Below, piece by piece: positions 5,771-12,542 of a DNA stretch of 20,210 nt. Below the pieces are notes generated by a model, which worked only from the letters and a program-made list of their open reading frames with translations, was not told the DNA's origin and did no database searches. The translations under genes were made by a program, and so were the position numbers. Position 1 is the first letter of the stretch. Each line of letters opens with the position of its first letter. The DNA lies in the IMG/VR virus record IMGVR_UViG_3300007538_000257, positions 1-20,210 of that record; one strand, given 5' to 3'. Source of the DNA: a virus.

Positions 5771-8530
5771 CTACCGGTCGGCCAGAGAATTTAATGTAGA
5801 TACTAGGCTAGTTATAGTATGAGCGCGGCCATCAGGCTCAGCATTAGGCTGCGACACAGTCACCGTACTGGCCGTAGCCGCCTTTCTGAAGATTTTGTCA
5901 ACCTCAATACTGCTAAACCATGCATTTGCATGGGGCATCTCACAAATCTCGTACTTATACCGCAACCAAGCCCAAGACCACAAATGAGCCACCTGGTATA
6001 ACGCGCTAACTAGATCAGCATCCTCTTCGCGACACATGTACAACACACTGTCGTGTACAGACATACAGAATCTGGCACGAACGTTAAATCGTCGCGTAAG
6101 GTGTTCCATGGCTGTAAGGAACGCATGAAGCATGGCGCTACCTGTAGACTGAATTACCCAGTTATTGCGCATAGTAAAGAATTCTTTGCCTACGGATTTA
6201 GGTCTAAAGGCTGTAGACATTCGTGTGCCGCTTAGGGGGTTGCAGGGAACATCTAAGTTGGCGATTCGCGACATTTCATTGTAAGCATATGAATCGCTAC
6301 CTCCTATTAAGTTCGGAGATGTTTTGCTGGCTTTTTTACCCTTCTTGCGAATAATAAGTTTTTTACCCATAGCTTCGGCCTCTTTGAGGCTAATGGACTT
6401 ATTGCCCTTTCTGATCGTTGCAGCTAGTGTTTTAACTCCAGATCCATACAACATCCCATAGTTGCACCCCTTGGCAATCGATCTAGAAATACCAATAGTT
6501 TTTGCTGTCATGCTATGCATATCTGTACCGTCATCTTTGGATCCGGCTAGAACACTATGACCAAACTGAGTACTTCCCGCGATTTTATGGTACGAATCGG
6601 CAAAGATACTTGCTATCACACTTTCTTGTCCATCATAGTCTGAGGATACAAAGGTCCAAGGGGATTTTAATTGAACACGAGTTTTTACTTCAGTGCCAAT
6701 CTTATCGGGTTTGGGGTCGGGTACTGTTAGCCAAAGGTGCTCACCAGCACGATTTGTGGCAGTATTATGGGGAATGGTTTGAGGAATAATAATATCCATA
6801 TCTGATTCGTCTATAGCCTTTGTAGGAAGCTGTTCTAGCACTCGACTGCGCACTGAAGTCCAATAACTTACCTTCACTGCAAGACGAATTAGTTCTTGAG
6901 CTTGAGGCAAGTCACTAGATAGCATTCCTGATTCAAAGTCATCTAGAAAGTCTTTACTAAGCACACCACCTACATTTAATCCTTCCCCATTGGGGTGAGG
7001 TAATCTTTCATAAGTCGATTTTTCCTCATCCCAATACGTCCAACCTTCATCCTTAGAGTACACCATTGGCTGACCGTTCCATTTAAGGCGTAATAGGATA
7101 TGGCTAAGCCTGCTCTTAGTCGTAATAGGTTCTAGGACAATACGACCCAAGGTCTTATCGTTTTTGGCGTTTTTTCTATACCACATTGGCACCCCATACC
7201 AACAACTCTTAGGGGTTCCATCCTTTTTCAAAGAGAAATTAGCTTCCCAATCAAGCTGAGAAAACCACGGATCAGGATCTGGATCAATATCTCCGTTTTT
7301 CCAGTCATGCAACAACTCTTCAGCAATCTCGCTCAATAGCTCATCTTGTCTGGAGATTGACTCTTTCCACACTCTTTCACAATTTTCTACCCAGTCTTTC
7401 CAATCTGAAACAACTGGCAATACAGATCCAGTTTGAGAAAAGTGTCCGTATAACGTTGTAAGACTAGGGTTAGATTGAAGATATTTAAGTACAACAATTG
7501 AATAGAGGTCAAATGTCAATTTGACATCTCTAAGTGCGTATTCAACCAGTCTATCTCTATCTGGCTCAAAATCCCACATAGATTCGGCTACAACAAATAG
7601 ATTTCTAGTCTTCTTAGTTTCTTTTTTCACAGGAACCATTGGCTTGCAATGGAAGTTATATGCATCGACTAGATTATTAAGCGAACCCTTGTCTACCCAG
7701 GAGGGTTTTCCTACTCCTTTAAAGGTTTTGTCGTCTGGATTAGTGAACCAAAATCGTTGATCAGAGGCTAAACCTGATACATTAATATGAGCGGACATTG
7801 TATCGAACCACAGGTTCCCAAAGGGGTCAGCTTTGTCAAATGGATCGTGTCTCAGGTAATATGCCTCACGAGTGCGTTGACGATCAAACCCTGCGTTGTG
7901 AGCAATCAGCAACGTATTCGTAGTACCTAGAGGAACAAGTTGGGGGATGTAGGGAACCGCAGGGTCAACAAAAGACTGATGCATCCAAACCCAGTACGAG
8001 TCAGGTGATACAACTGTTGCAAGGATGGGGTGGCCGAAGTTGGTACCTTTGACAAATGTTTCGCAGTCAAAGATAGCGATATCGACACCCTTTAATCCAT
8101 CGGGTTCGTGAGTAACAGTCCAAGATCCATCCTGAGACCATTTGTACCTTGTCCAGCCTGTTTGGTAGACAAAATCTCCGATATTTGGGGGCTCTGGAAC
8201 CTCAAGATCAGCAAACTCCTTGAGGAGTGTTACTTTGTCGCCAAGTATATCCTTACTGGTATTATCAAAGTGTTCGGCTATATTGTCGCCACTTAGAGGA
8301 GGCAGGTAGAAGTCAGGGAGTTTTGTAAAAATATCTGGGTTCTTAATGGGAAATTCTACTCCGAATTTCTCCATATCGTCTTTTATGCTATTTATGATTC
8401 CAGGATTTGGACCATTAAATAGATTATCAAGGTGCTTAGCGTGGTAATTTGTTACTTCCTCGTCGCCAAAAGCGGCTCGTGCCATGTCCGGGCCAAGAAC
8501 CGAGTAGCCAAGTGGGTTCAGATGGGTCAT
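5771..8530 (-). CDS. Family A DNA polymerase with 3'-5' exonuclease, polymerase-gamma-like
   Basis: A 919-residue replicative DNA polymerase. Exonuclease: Exo I IFDCET (D155, E157), Exo II HNAGFD (N212-D216), Exo III YALRD (Y331, D335). Polymerase: motif A SSDYDGQESVIAS (D631), motif B RSIAKGCNYGMLYGSG (R683, K687, Y691), motif C VHDS (H826, D827; Ser replaces the usual Glu). From memory the whole length resembles mitochondrial DNA polymerase gamma more than E. coli Pol I or T7 gp5. The motif A form is DxDxQE, not DYSQIELR. Also shared are GTDMHSMTAKTIGISR, WVIQS, RFCMSVHD and REED, SLNNL and FDTMSAHINVSGL in the exonuclease, and WNGQPMVYSKDEGW in the spacer region. The gene looks A/T-richer than its flanks. 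A TATACT lies upstream at 8555-8560. Confidence 0.93.
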   Translation of the reverse strand: MTHLNPLGYSVLGPDMARAAFGDEEVTNYHAKHLDNLFNGPNPGIINSIKDDMEKFGVEFPIKNPDIFTKLPDFYLPPLSGDNIAEHFDNTSKDILGDKVTLLKEFADLEVPEPPNIGDFVYQTGWTRYKWSQDGSWTVTHEPDGLKGVDIAIFDCETFVKGTNFGHPILATVVSPDSYWVWMHQSFVDPAVPYIPQLVPLGTTNTLLIAHNAGFDRQRTREAYYLRHDPFDKADPFGNLWFDTMSAHINVSGLASDQRFWFTNPDDKTFKGVGKPSWVDKGSLNNLVDAYNFHCKPMVPVKKETKKTRNLFVVAESMWDFEPDRDRLVEYALRDVKLTFDLYSIVVLKYLQSNPSLTTLYGHFSQTGSVLPVVSDWKDWVENCERVWKESISRQDELLSEIAEELLHDWKNGDIDPDPDPWFSQLDWEANFSLKKDGTPKSCWYGVPMWYRKNAKNDKTLGRIVLEPITTKSRLSHILLRLKWNGQPMVYSKDEGWTYWDEEKSTYERLPHPNGEGLNVGGVLSKDFLDDFESGMLSSDLPQAQELIRLAVKVSYWTSVRSRVLEQLPTKAIDESDMDIIIPQTIPHNTATNRAGEHLWLTVPDPKPDKIGTEVKTRVQLKSPWTFVSSDYDGQESVIASIFADSYHKIAGSTQFGHSVLAGSKDDGTDMHSMTAKTIGISRSIAKGCNYGMLYGSGVKTLAATIRKGNKSISLKEAEAMGKKLIIRKKGKKASKTSPNLIGGSDSYAYNEMSRIANLDVPCNPLSGTRMSTAFRPKSVGKEFFTMRNNWVIQSTGSAMLHAFLTAMEHLTRRFNVRARFCMSVHDSVLYMCREEDADLVSALYQVAHLWSWAWLRYKYEICEMPHANAWFSSIEVDKIFRKAATASTVTVSQPNAEPDGRAHTITSLVSTLNSLADR

Positions 8531-8549
8531 GAGAGGCTACGCACACACT

Positions 8550-9224
8550 TTAGTAGTATACCATAAACTCGTCACGATCGGTGTAGTACACACCTGTTGC
8601 CTCCAGGCTCGTCGCATCGATGATACTAACATTCTTGTGCCAGTACGGGAGCCCGTAGTGCCCAAAGAAATACATGTAATCCGGATCAATGTGGTGCTTG
8701 GACAGGTCTGGATCCCTGAACCAGGCGTAGCCGGGACCGAACAGTATGGTGTCTCGTTTCAGGTTCTGTGTCTCGTGAGGGTAGTAGGCATGGGCAAGCC
8801 TGTACTTGCCTTCGAGTTCGAGATAGAGGGGTGCGTTGGACAGCATGGAAATATACCGTACCCGTTCGTTGAGCGGTAGCTCGCGCAAACACTCTAGGGT
8901 GTAACGTAGCTCTTTTTTCTTCACTTTCTCGCTAGGCATTATTAACGAGTTCAGAACATAGTTCTCGTTGTTGCCCAGCACCAGGGTCGCGTTACCTTTA
9001 TCGACGAGGTCGCGGATGATCTTCAATACTTTGATGGGCGAACAACGCTTGTTATGCCGAAAATAAGGCTTTGGGTGTATCGTGTCACCTAAAAACACGT
9101 AATGATGCGTCAGGTCCGGATCACGACCCAATATGGTGCGAAGCAGGGCGACCCGGCCATGCAGATCGCCCACAAATGCATAGGGTCGGGTTACAGGTCG
9201 TAGATCCGTGCCTCCAGTGCCCAT
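8550..9224 (-). CDS. PPP-type metallophosphatase
   Basis: A 224-residue calcineurin-like phosphoesterase of the PPP family, which hydrolyses phosphoesters (phosphoprotein, nucleotide or RNA end) using two metal ions. Motifs in order: GDLHG (D20, H22), LGDTIHPKP (D47; the usual GDxxDRG lacks its DRG), LGNNEN (N85; GNNE replaces GNHE, losing the catalytic-acid His), AH (H145) and GH (H189). The loss of the GNHE His and of DRG suggests altered catalysis or substrate. Length fits small phage phosphatases such as that of lambda. The start overlaps the 42-aa micro-gene upstream by 34 nt, indicating coupled translation. The substrate is unknown. Confidence 0.85.
   Translation of the reverse strand: MGTGGTDLRPVTRPYAFVGDLHGRVALLRTILGRDPDLTHHYVFLGDTIHPKPYFRHNKRCSPIKVLKIIRDLVDKGNATLVLGNNENYVLNSLIMPSEKVKKKELRYTLECLRELPLNERVRYISMLSNAPLYLELEGKYRLAHAYYPHETQNLKRDTILFGPGYAWFRDPDLSKHHIDPDYMYFFGHYGLPYWHKNVSIIDATSLEATGVYYTDRDEFMVYY
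8555..8563 (-). promoter_or_regulatory. Possible extended -10 promoter TGGTATACT for the polymerase gene
   Basis: TGG + TATACT lies about 25 nt before the polymerase ATG (8530), the same spacing as other copies. It also encodes the end of the phosphatase (MVYY), so it could be coincidental. Confidence 0.35.
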
Positions 9225-9319
9225 GGATTAGTCTCAAGATACTGGTAGAAGGCTAGCGTGGGACCAAGGTAAATTGCAAGAAGCGACATGGTCAGAGTGA
9301 GGCGATTAAAGGTACACAT
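9191..9319 (-). CDS. Predicted 42-aa single-span membrane protein
   Basis: A micro-gene from ATG 9317-9319 to TAA 9191-9193. The product begins MCTFNRLTLTMSLLAIYLG and has one hydrophobic span (about residues 8-25), followed by a short polar tail ending ARIYDL. Its ATG follows the TAG of the 51-aa gene directly (TAGATG), and its end overlaps the phosphatase start by 34 nt. This stop/start packing fills a stretch that would otherwise be empty and supports reality. No family recognised. Confidence 0.5.
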   Translation of the reverse strand: MCTFNRLTLTMSLLAIYLGPTLAFYQYLETNPWALEARIYDL

Positions 9320-9475
9320 CTATGGTACATAGCACTGGCGGCTATCGACCACAATCGGTGTGGATTTGTCGACAATGTCCTGAGCGAGCCATATTGCGTA
9401 ATGGCCAGGGAAATCCACAATCGTGTGTAGCACGCGATACAAGCGGTTAGCGTACCTGATTATTCGGAACCTCAT
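9320..9475 (-). CDS. Hypothetical protein, 51 aa
   Basis: A micro-gene from ATG 9473-9475 to TAG 9320-9322, product MRFRIIRYANRLYRVLHTIV... ending SRQCYVP: a basic N-terminal helix followed by a mixed segment. It overlaps the end of the coiled-coil gene by 29 nt and abuts the next start. The chain of tight junctions from 9887 down to 8550 argues it is translated. No family recognised. Confidence 0.45.
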   Translation of the reverse strand: MRFRIIRYANRLYRVLHTIVDFPGHYAIWLAQDIVDKSTPIVVDSRQCYVP

Positions 9476-9887
9476 AGATCGGAACGGGCTGCTGCGGCAT
9501 CAAATATTCCACAACCTTGAACTGACTAACAAAAAACGAACTCGCCAAAATCGCGCCTGCCCAGAGCCAACGGAAATTTTTGAGATCTTGAATCGCGGCG
9601 CGATTGGTTTCAATCTGTTTTGAGAGACGGTCTTCGTTACCGTGGATAACACTGTACATGATATCTTTATCTTCCGTGGCGCGTTCTATTTTTTCTTCGT
9701 GCCTGATTAGGATTTGCGAGATATTGCTATTAGATTCAGAAATTTTCTCCACTGCCTGCTCCAGCTTCGAGAGCATCTGCTTGCTTAGTTCGTCGTACGA
9801 CTGAAGTTTTTCTTCTAAAATAGATACCCTGACGTTGGATGGCAGGTTGTTTGAGTTGTTAAAAAAAGCCACAGCAACGTAAGTCAA
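9447..9887 (-). CDS. Coiled-coil protein with C-terminal membrane anchor
   Basis: About 146 residues: a short hydrophobic/Asn-rich start, a long heptad-rich helix (LEEKLQSYDELSKQMLSKLE on to ~residue 108) and one membrane span (LWAGAILASSFFVSQF), then a Pro-rich tail. The layout recalls XhlA-type haemolysin/holin accessory proteins and other phage membrane proteins, so a lysis or membrane role is possible but unproven. No ATG exists near the start. TTG at 9885-9887 or GTG at 9870-9872 are the candidates, and the GTTGAAAGC element at 9904-9912 lies 16 or 31 nt upstream of them. Confidence 0.65.
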   Translation of the reverse strand: MTYVAVAFFNNSNNLPSNVRVSILEEKLQSYDELSKQMLSKLEQAVEKISESNSNISQILIRHEEKIERATEDKDIMYSVIHGNEDRLSKQIETNRAAIQDLKNFRWLWAGAILASSFFVSQFKVVEYLMPQQPVPIYEVPNNQVR

Positions 9888-9903
9888 AAGCTAGTTTCAA
9901 TTA

Positions 9904-9912
9904 GCTTTCAAC
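9904..9912 (-). promoter_or_regulatory. GTTGAAAGC upstream element (copy 4)
   Basis: Upstream of the coiled-coil gene, within a 17-nt word identical to 1508-1524. A 7-bp inverted repeat (AAAGCTA/TAGCTTT, 9887-9908) overlaps it. Confidence 0.6.
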
Positions 9913-9944
9913 GAGACGTGGTGCGGCTTTTTACTAGTGTGTGC

Positions 9945-10064
9945 TTACCAGAGACCGGGAACAATTTGACCGGTCACGGCATACGCCCCCAACGCAGCTA
10001 CAAGGCCGATGAGGGCGACACGCGAATTCCAGAGTTCAACCTCTTGAGGAGTGGGTTCTTTCAT
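9945..10064 (-). CDS. hli: High-light-inducible protein (Hli), 39 aa
   Basis: A micro-gene from ATG 10062-10064 to TAA. The product has the full Hli/one-helix chlorophyll-binding signature: EVELWNSRVALIGLVAALGA followed by YAVTGQIVPGLW. It contains ExxNxR (E10, N13, R15), the chlorophyll-ligand motif of the light-harvesting superfamily, and the TGQIvPG ending seen in cyanophage Hli proteins. It sits in the thylakoid membrane and is thought to bind chlorophyll and carotenoid and dissipate excess energy, keeping photosynthesis running in the infected cell. At 39 aa it is close to the minimal length. A degenerate GGTGAAAGG (10107-10115) lies ~42 nt upstream. Confidence 0.9.
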   Translation of the reverse strand: MKEPTPQEVELWNSRVALIGLVAALGAYAVTGQIVPGLW

Positions 10065-10119
10065 AGTGGTACGGTGATATAGAGGGGCGCTTACACCCTT
10101 ACCTACCTTTCACCGGATT

Positions 10120-10236
10120 TCAGCCGATAACGCAAGGACGCTTCGCCAGAGAGGAGGTTGAGTGGGCGAAATCTTTCGCTTTGCGCTCAGCGGCCTTTTT
10201 GGTGGCAAGGTGGTAGATGATGAATGCGGGCTTCAT
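10120..10236 (-). CDS. Hypothetical small basic protein, 38 aa
   Basis: ATG 10234-10236 to TGA 10120-10122. The product starts MKPAFIIYHLATKKAAERKA and ends RPCVIG: a hydrophobic N-terminal patch then a Lys/Arg/Ala helix. An exact GTTGAAAGC element lies 24 nt upstream, the same spacing as at other genes, which is the main reason to believe it is expressed. It precedes hli by 55 nt. No family recognised. Confidence 0.5.
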   Translation of the reverse strand: MKPAFIIYHLATKKAAERKAKDFAHSTSSLAKRPCVIG

Positions 10237-10260
10237 GGCAATTAGTGGTGTTTCTACAGG

Positions 10261-10269
10261 GCTTTCAAC
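10261..10269 (-). promoter_or_regulatory. GTTGAAAGC upstream element (copy 5)
   Basis: 24 nt before the ATG at 10236; followed by five bases and AG. It would drive the 38-aa gene and probably hli. Confidence 0.6.
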
Positions 10270-10535
10270 TACCAATCGGTAGTTTTATCCTCTTTGTCGT
10301 CAATTTGGTCTTGCATATAGTACAGGGTGCGGCAAAGGTTTTTCAGGAACTTGGGGTCAATGGACCCCGGATCGACACCGTCAAGCAAGCTGTCTCTAAA
10401 CGGTCCGATTTGCTGCTCTTCTCGGTACTCGTAATAGGCTTCAGACTTGAAGTGTTGGTAGCGTAAGGTTACTCCAGGGCCATGCTTTTCAAGCATTTTT
10501 CGACCGTTGCTGTTAAGGAGGGAGTTCAGATCCAT
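10269..10535 (-). CDS. Hypothetical protein, 88 aa
   Basis: Begins MDLNSLLNSNGRKMLEKHGP at ATG 10533-10535, just downstream of tRNA-Arg; an earlier start would lie inside the tRNA and is unlikely. Tyr-rich centre (LRYQHFKSEAYYEYREEQ) and acidic C-terminus. No family recognised. It is transcribed in line with the tRNAs. Confidence 0.65.
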   Translation of the reverse strand: MDLNSLLNSNGRKMLEKHGPGVTLRYQHFKSEAYYEYREEQQIGPFRDSLLDGVDPGSIDPKFLKNLCRTLYYMQDQIDDKEDKTTDW

Positions 10536-10549
10536 AGTAATGAGTGTAA

Positions 10550-10623
10550 CGACCCGAGTTGGATTCGAACCAACGACCGGCAAATTAGAAGTTTGTTGCT
10601 CTATCCAACTGAGCTATCGGGCC
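10550..10623 (-). tRNA. tRNA-Arg (TCT)
   Basis: Complete cloverleaf: acceptor GGCCCGA/TCGGGTC, D-arm GCTCAGTTGGATAGAGC, anticodon stem-loop CAAA-CTTCTAA-TTTG with anticodon TCT, T-arm GTTGG-TTCGAAT-CCAAC, discriminator G. CCA is not encoded. Reads AGA/AGG codons. Confidence 0.95.
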
Positions 10624-10625
10624 AA

Positions 10626-10709
10626 TGGGGGGTGGGGGACTTGAACCCCCACAACCTTTGAGTCTGCGGATTTTAAGTCCGCTGCGTCTACCAATTTCGC
10701 CAACCCCCC
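10626..10709 (-). tRNA. tRNA-Leu (TAA)
   Basis: 84 nt with the long variable arm of class II tRNAs. Acceptor GGGGGGT/ACCCCCC, anticodon stem-loop GCGGA-CTTAAAA-TCCGC (anticodon TAA), T-arm GGGGG-TTCAAGT-CCCCC, discriminator A. CCA is not encoded. Reads TTA (and TTG). Confidence 0.95.
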
Positions 10710-10719
10710 TCCCCTCCCA

Positions 10720-10792
10720 TGCGGGCCGCGAGGATCGAACTCGCCTCAACCGAATTATGAGTTCGGTGCATTCACCAGATTGCTAGGCCCGC
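10720..10792 (-). tRNA. tRNA with CAT anticodon (elongator Met or Ile2)
   Basis: Acceptor GCGGGCC/GGCCCGC with T8 A9 following, anticodon stem-loop CCGAA-CTCATAA-TTCGG, T-arm GCGAG-TTCGATC-CTCGC, discriminator A. The anticodon stem lacks the three G-C pairs of initiator tRNA, and position 1 is paired, so it is not fMet. If C34 is converted to lysidine it would read ATA as Ile; sequence alone does not decide. Confidence 0.9.
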
Positions 10793-10809
10793 AGGAAAGG
10801 GATTTCTCC

Positions 10810-10959
10810 CTAGCTACCCTGACCCCGGTAACGTTTACGCCTACCGTTGCGGCTTGTGGCCGACAGTTTCGTGTTCTTGCTCCGGCCCTGTCTCGTGACC
10901 TTAGGCTTTCCGGCGAACACCAGCGCACTAACCGATGTGAAAGATGGTTTTCGGGCCAT
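10810..10959 (-). CDS. Small very basic cyanophage protein, 49 aa
   Basis: ATG 10957-10959 to TAG 10810-10812. The product begins MARKPSFTSVSALVFAGKP, continues VTRQGRSKNTKLSA and ends NGRRKRYRGQGS. The 'TRQG+S+NTK...KRYRGQG' pattern matches a family of tiny basic proteins of unknown role that I recall from many cyanophages. The charge suggests nucleic-acid binding. GGAAGAGG lies 12-19 nt upstream. It sits between speD and the tRNA cluster. Confidence 0.75.
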   Translation of the reverse strand: MARKPSFTSVSALVFAGKPKVTRQGRSKNTKLSATSRNGRRKRYRGQGS

Positions 10960-10991
10960 GTGCGGAGTACCTCTTCCGGTTGACTACCCCA

Positions 10992-11330
10992 CTATCGTAG
11001 CACATCTTTCACGGAGTGGTGGGCCGCGTCAAAGTAGCTGATCAGGTTGTCCACAATCTGGATCGTGCTGACAGATCCGCACGTGAAGATGTCCACCGCA
11101 GCAGAGCGGTGCTCGGGCCACGTGTGGATGGAAAAGTGCGAGGTTGTGAGCAACGCGAGGTACGTGAACCCGGCCTCGCCCACAGGATCGAACTGATGAT
11201 CCAGGGTGTTTACCACCTCGGCCCCGGCATTAGCCAGCATGCCGTCTGCGAATACGCTAAACGTTGCCAGATCCCTCAGACCCTCCACATCCTCGCACTC
11301 GTACAGATTCAAAAGGACATGACGACCCAT
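10992..11330 (-). CDS. speD: S-adenosylmethionine decarboxylase proenzyme
   Basis: A 112-residue bacterial-type (class 1B) AdoMet decarboxylase, which makes the aminopropyl donor for spermidine. It begins MGRHVLLNLYECEDVEGL as the family does; an upstream TTG start is possible but would add residues not typical of SpeD. The active-site block is TTSHFSIHTWPE...AVDIFTCG. Ser64 is the residue that becomes the pyruvoyl cofactor after self-cleavage; His69 and Cys84 are the conserved proton donor and acid. The residue before Ser64 is Thr63 where Glu is usual, which is odd because cleavage occurs at that bond. Polyamines may help phage DNA packaging or protect photosystems. It follows the methyltransferase-like gene by 10 nt. 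Confidence 0.93.
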   Translation of the reverse strand: MGRHVLLNLYECEDVEGLRDLATFSVFADGMLANAGAEVVNTLDHQFDPVGEAGFTYLALLTTSHFSIHTWPEHRSAAVDIFTCGSVSTIQIVDNLISYFDAAHHSVKDVLR

Positions 11331-11340
11331 GTCCGCCCCG

Positions 11341-12141
11341 TTATAAGTTCGCAACTAAGTAAACCTCCGTCAAATCAGTATCCTCACAAGCTTTCAACAC
11401 CGGTACAAAGTGTTGCGGGTCGAAGTACTCTGAGTAGTTGTTGACCACACGGCCCCACCGGGTGTGTAACGCTGATACGCAGATCTTGTATCCTTCTGCG
11501 GCCAGCGAGTTCAGTTCTTTGGATATGAATTCGAGCTTTCTCCGGGTCCACGAGTACCCGCAACCGTAATGAGCGAAGTGATCGGGCAGGTGGAGATACA
11601 GCAGGCTATTGTCGTCTAGTTTTCCGATAGGGAAATTGTAGATGTTCGACCGATAAAACTCGATCTCCCTCCCCTTATTCGACTTGGCCCAGTACCTTAT
11701 CCCTTCGTAATCCGGCTCAATAGGGGCGTGTTCACCAATCAATTGCCACTTCTTGTAGGTGTACGAGAATCCGCTCATGGCCATAAGACAATAAAGAGTG
11801 GCAACATCGTCCCAATTATTCAAGATCTTCCCCCTCCGCAGGTTATTGTAGGCCGACAAGACCTTACACCTCCTGATCCAGTCCTGGCCTGAATCGAATT
11901 TTTTCTCCCAACACTCCCGTATGTAGCGATGAGCAGGGGCCAACAGCAATAGTTTGTGCAACTCCAACCAGTATCGTTCGCTAGCGCATAGAACAAGATC
12001 CGGTGAACCACTAGCATACATGAAGTTAGCAGTACCTGTATCAATACCCACAATACGCATAGCGGATATATCCGGATACTGGTCGAAAAATTGCAAATGC
12101 GTGCGTGTAGAACGCCCGGGTGAGGGCAGTATGTGCGGCAT
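11341..12141 (-). CDS. Protein resembling D12-class DNA adenine methyltransferases, degenerate
   Basis: 266 residues. Layout recalls Dam/D12 N6-adenine methyltransferases. RIVGIDTGTANFMYASGS sits where the SAM-binding 'EPFxGxG' lies, then LVLCASERYWLELHKLLLL like 'ND.n..L..ly'. A middle helical section has LMAMSGFSYTYKK like 'F.N...fnG.yR.N'. C-terminal DDNSLLYLHLPDHFAHYGCG resembles 'fvY.DPPY....Y', followed by FISKELNSLAAEGYKICVS like the family's 'l...l..l...G..v..S'. The catalytic DPPY is not kept (HLPD instead), so it may be inactive, act on something else, or be a different Rossmann protein. It starts by TAATG overlap with the gene upstream. An exact GTTGAAAGC (11390-11398) lies within its end. 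Confidence 0.45.
   Translation of the reverse strand: MPHILPSPGRSTRTHLQFFDQYPDISAMRIVGIDTGTANFMYASGSPDLVLCASERYWLELHKLLLLAPAHRYIRECWEKKFDSGQDWIRRCKVLSAYNNLRRGKILNNWDDVATLYCLMAMSGFSYTYKKWQLIGEHAPIEPDYEGIRYWAKSNKGREIEFYRSNIYNFPIGKLDDNSLLYLHLPDHFAHYGCGYSWTRRKLEFISKELNSLAAEGYKICVSALHTRWGRVVNNYSEYFDPQHFVPVLKACEDTDLTEVYLVANL
11390..11398 (-). promoter_or_regulatory. GTTGAAAGC word inside a gene (copy 6)
   Basis: Encodes part of VLKACED near the end of the methyltransferase-like gene, 59 nt before the speD ATG. It keeps the following N5-AG pattern, but the spacing is longer than at other copies; it may be chance or drive speD. Confidence 0.35.
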
Positions 12142-12542
12142 TACACTCTTACCTTACGCCAACTTTTACCATCATAATAGGATACGAGTTCCTTAGAGAA
12201 GATACGAATCGTGCCGGGATGAGGCCCATAATATGTACGCTTCTTACCAGCGTTATTGTCAAAAATCTCGTTAAGTTTGTATTCCATGCCCGAAACACTG
12301 CTAAGTAGTTGCTTTTCCACCCACTCATATATCCTGATGATGTCGCTACCTGTGAATTTGGCAAAATAAAGAGCCGAGAGCCTAGGAACACTAATCCCAC
12401 TCATCTCCACGTATTCATTGCTGGCAGGGTGGAGCTTGTAACCAAAAAATGCCTTGGATCTAGGGTTTTCCATGTTCGCGAAGCGATGCAGGTCTCCGGG
12501 GCCAAGGGTGAAATACGTATCCGAGTCAGTCACAATCACCAT
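12141..12542 (-). CDS. Hypothetical protein, 133 aa
   Basis: Begins MVIVTDSDTYFTLGPGDLHR at ATG 12540-12542; earlier in-frame starts (ATG 12572, TTG 12590) would lengthen the overlap with the bilin reductase and add nothing family-like. The body is mixed alpha/beta with a basic end (SYYDGKSWRKVRV). It is packed between the bilin reductase (17-nt overlap) and the methyltransferase-like gene (TAATG). Its place directly behind the reductase invites a bilin-related role, but no motif supports this. It does not look like a heme oxygenase or a CpeT-type lyase. Confidence 0.6.
   Translation of the reverse strand: MVIVTDSDTYFTLGPGDLHRFANMENPRSKAFFGYKLHPASNEYVEMSGISVPRLSALYFAKFTGSDIIRIYEWVEKQLLSSVSGMEYKLNEIFDNNAGKKRTYYGPHPGTIRIFSKELVSYYDGKSWRKVRV

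Noticed and set aside
5760-5775. TTGCAC as the -35 of the 5740-5749 promoter
   Set aside because: The spacer to TATACT is 14 nt, too short for a standard sigma-70 promoter; the extended -10 explains the site better.
9071-9256. 61-aa plus-strand frame opposite the phosphatase gene
   Set aside because: It is antisense to clear phosphatase motifs and has no recognisable features.
10720-10792. Initiator tRNA-Met
   Set aside because: The anticodon stem is CCGAA/TTCGG without three G-C pairs, and the first acceptor pair is matched.
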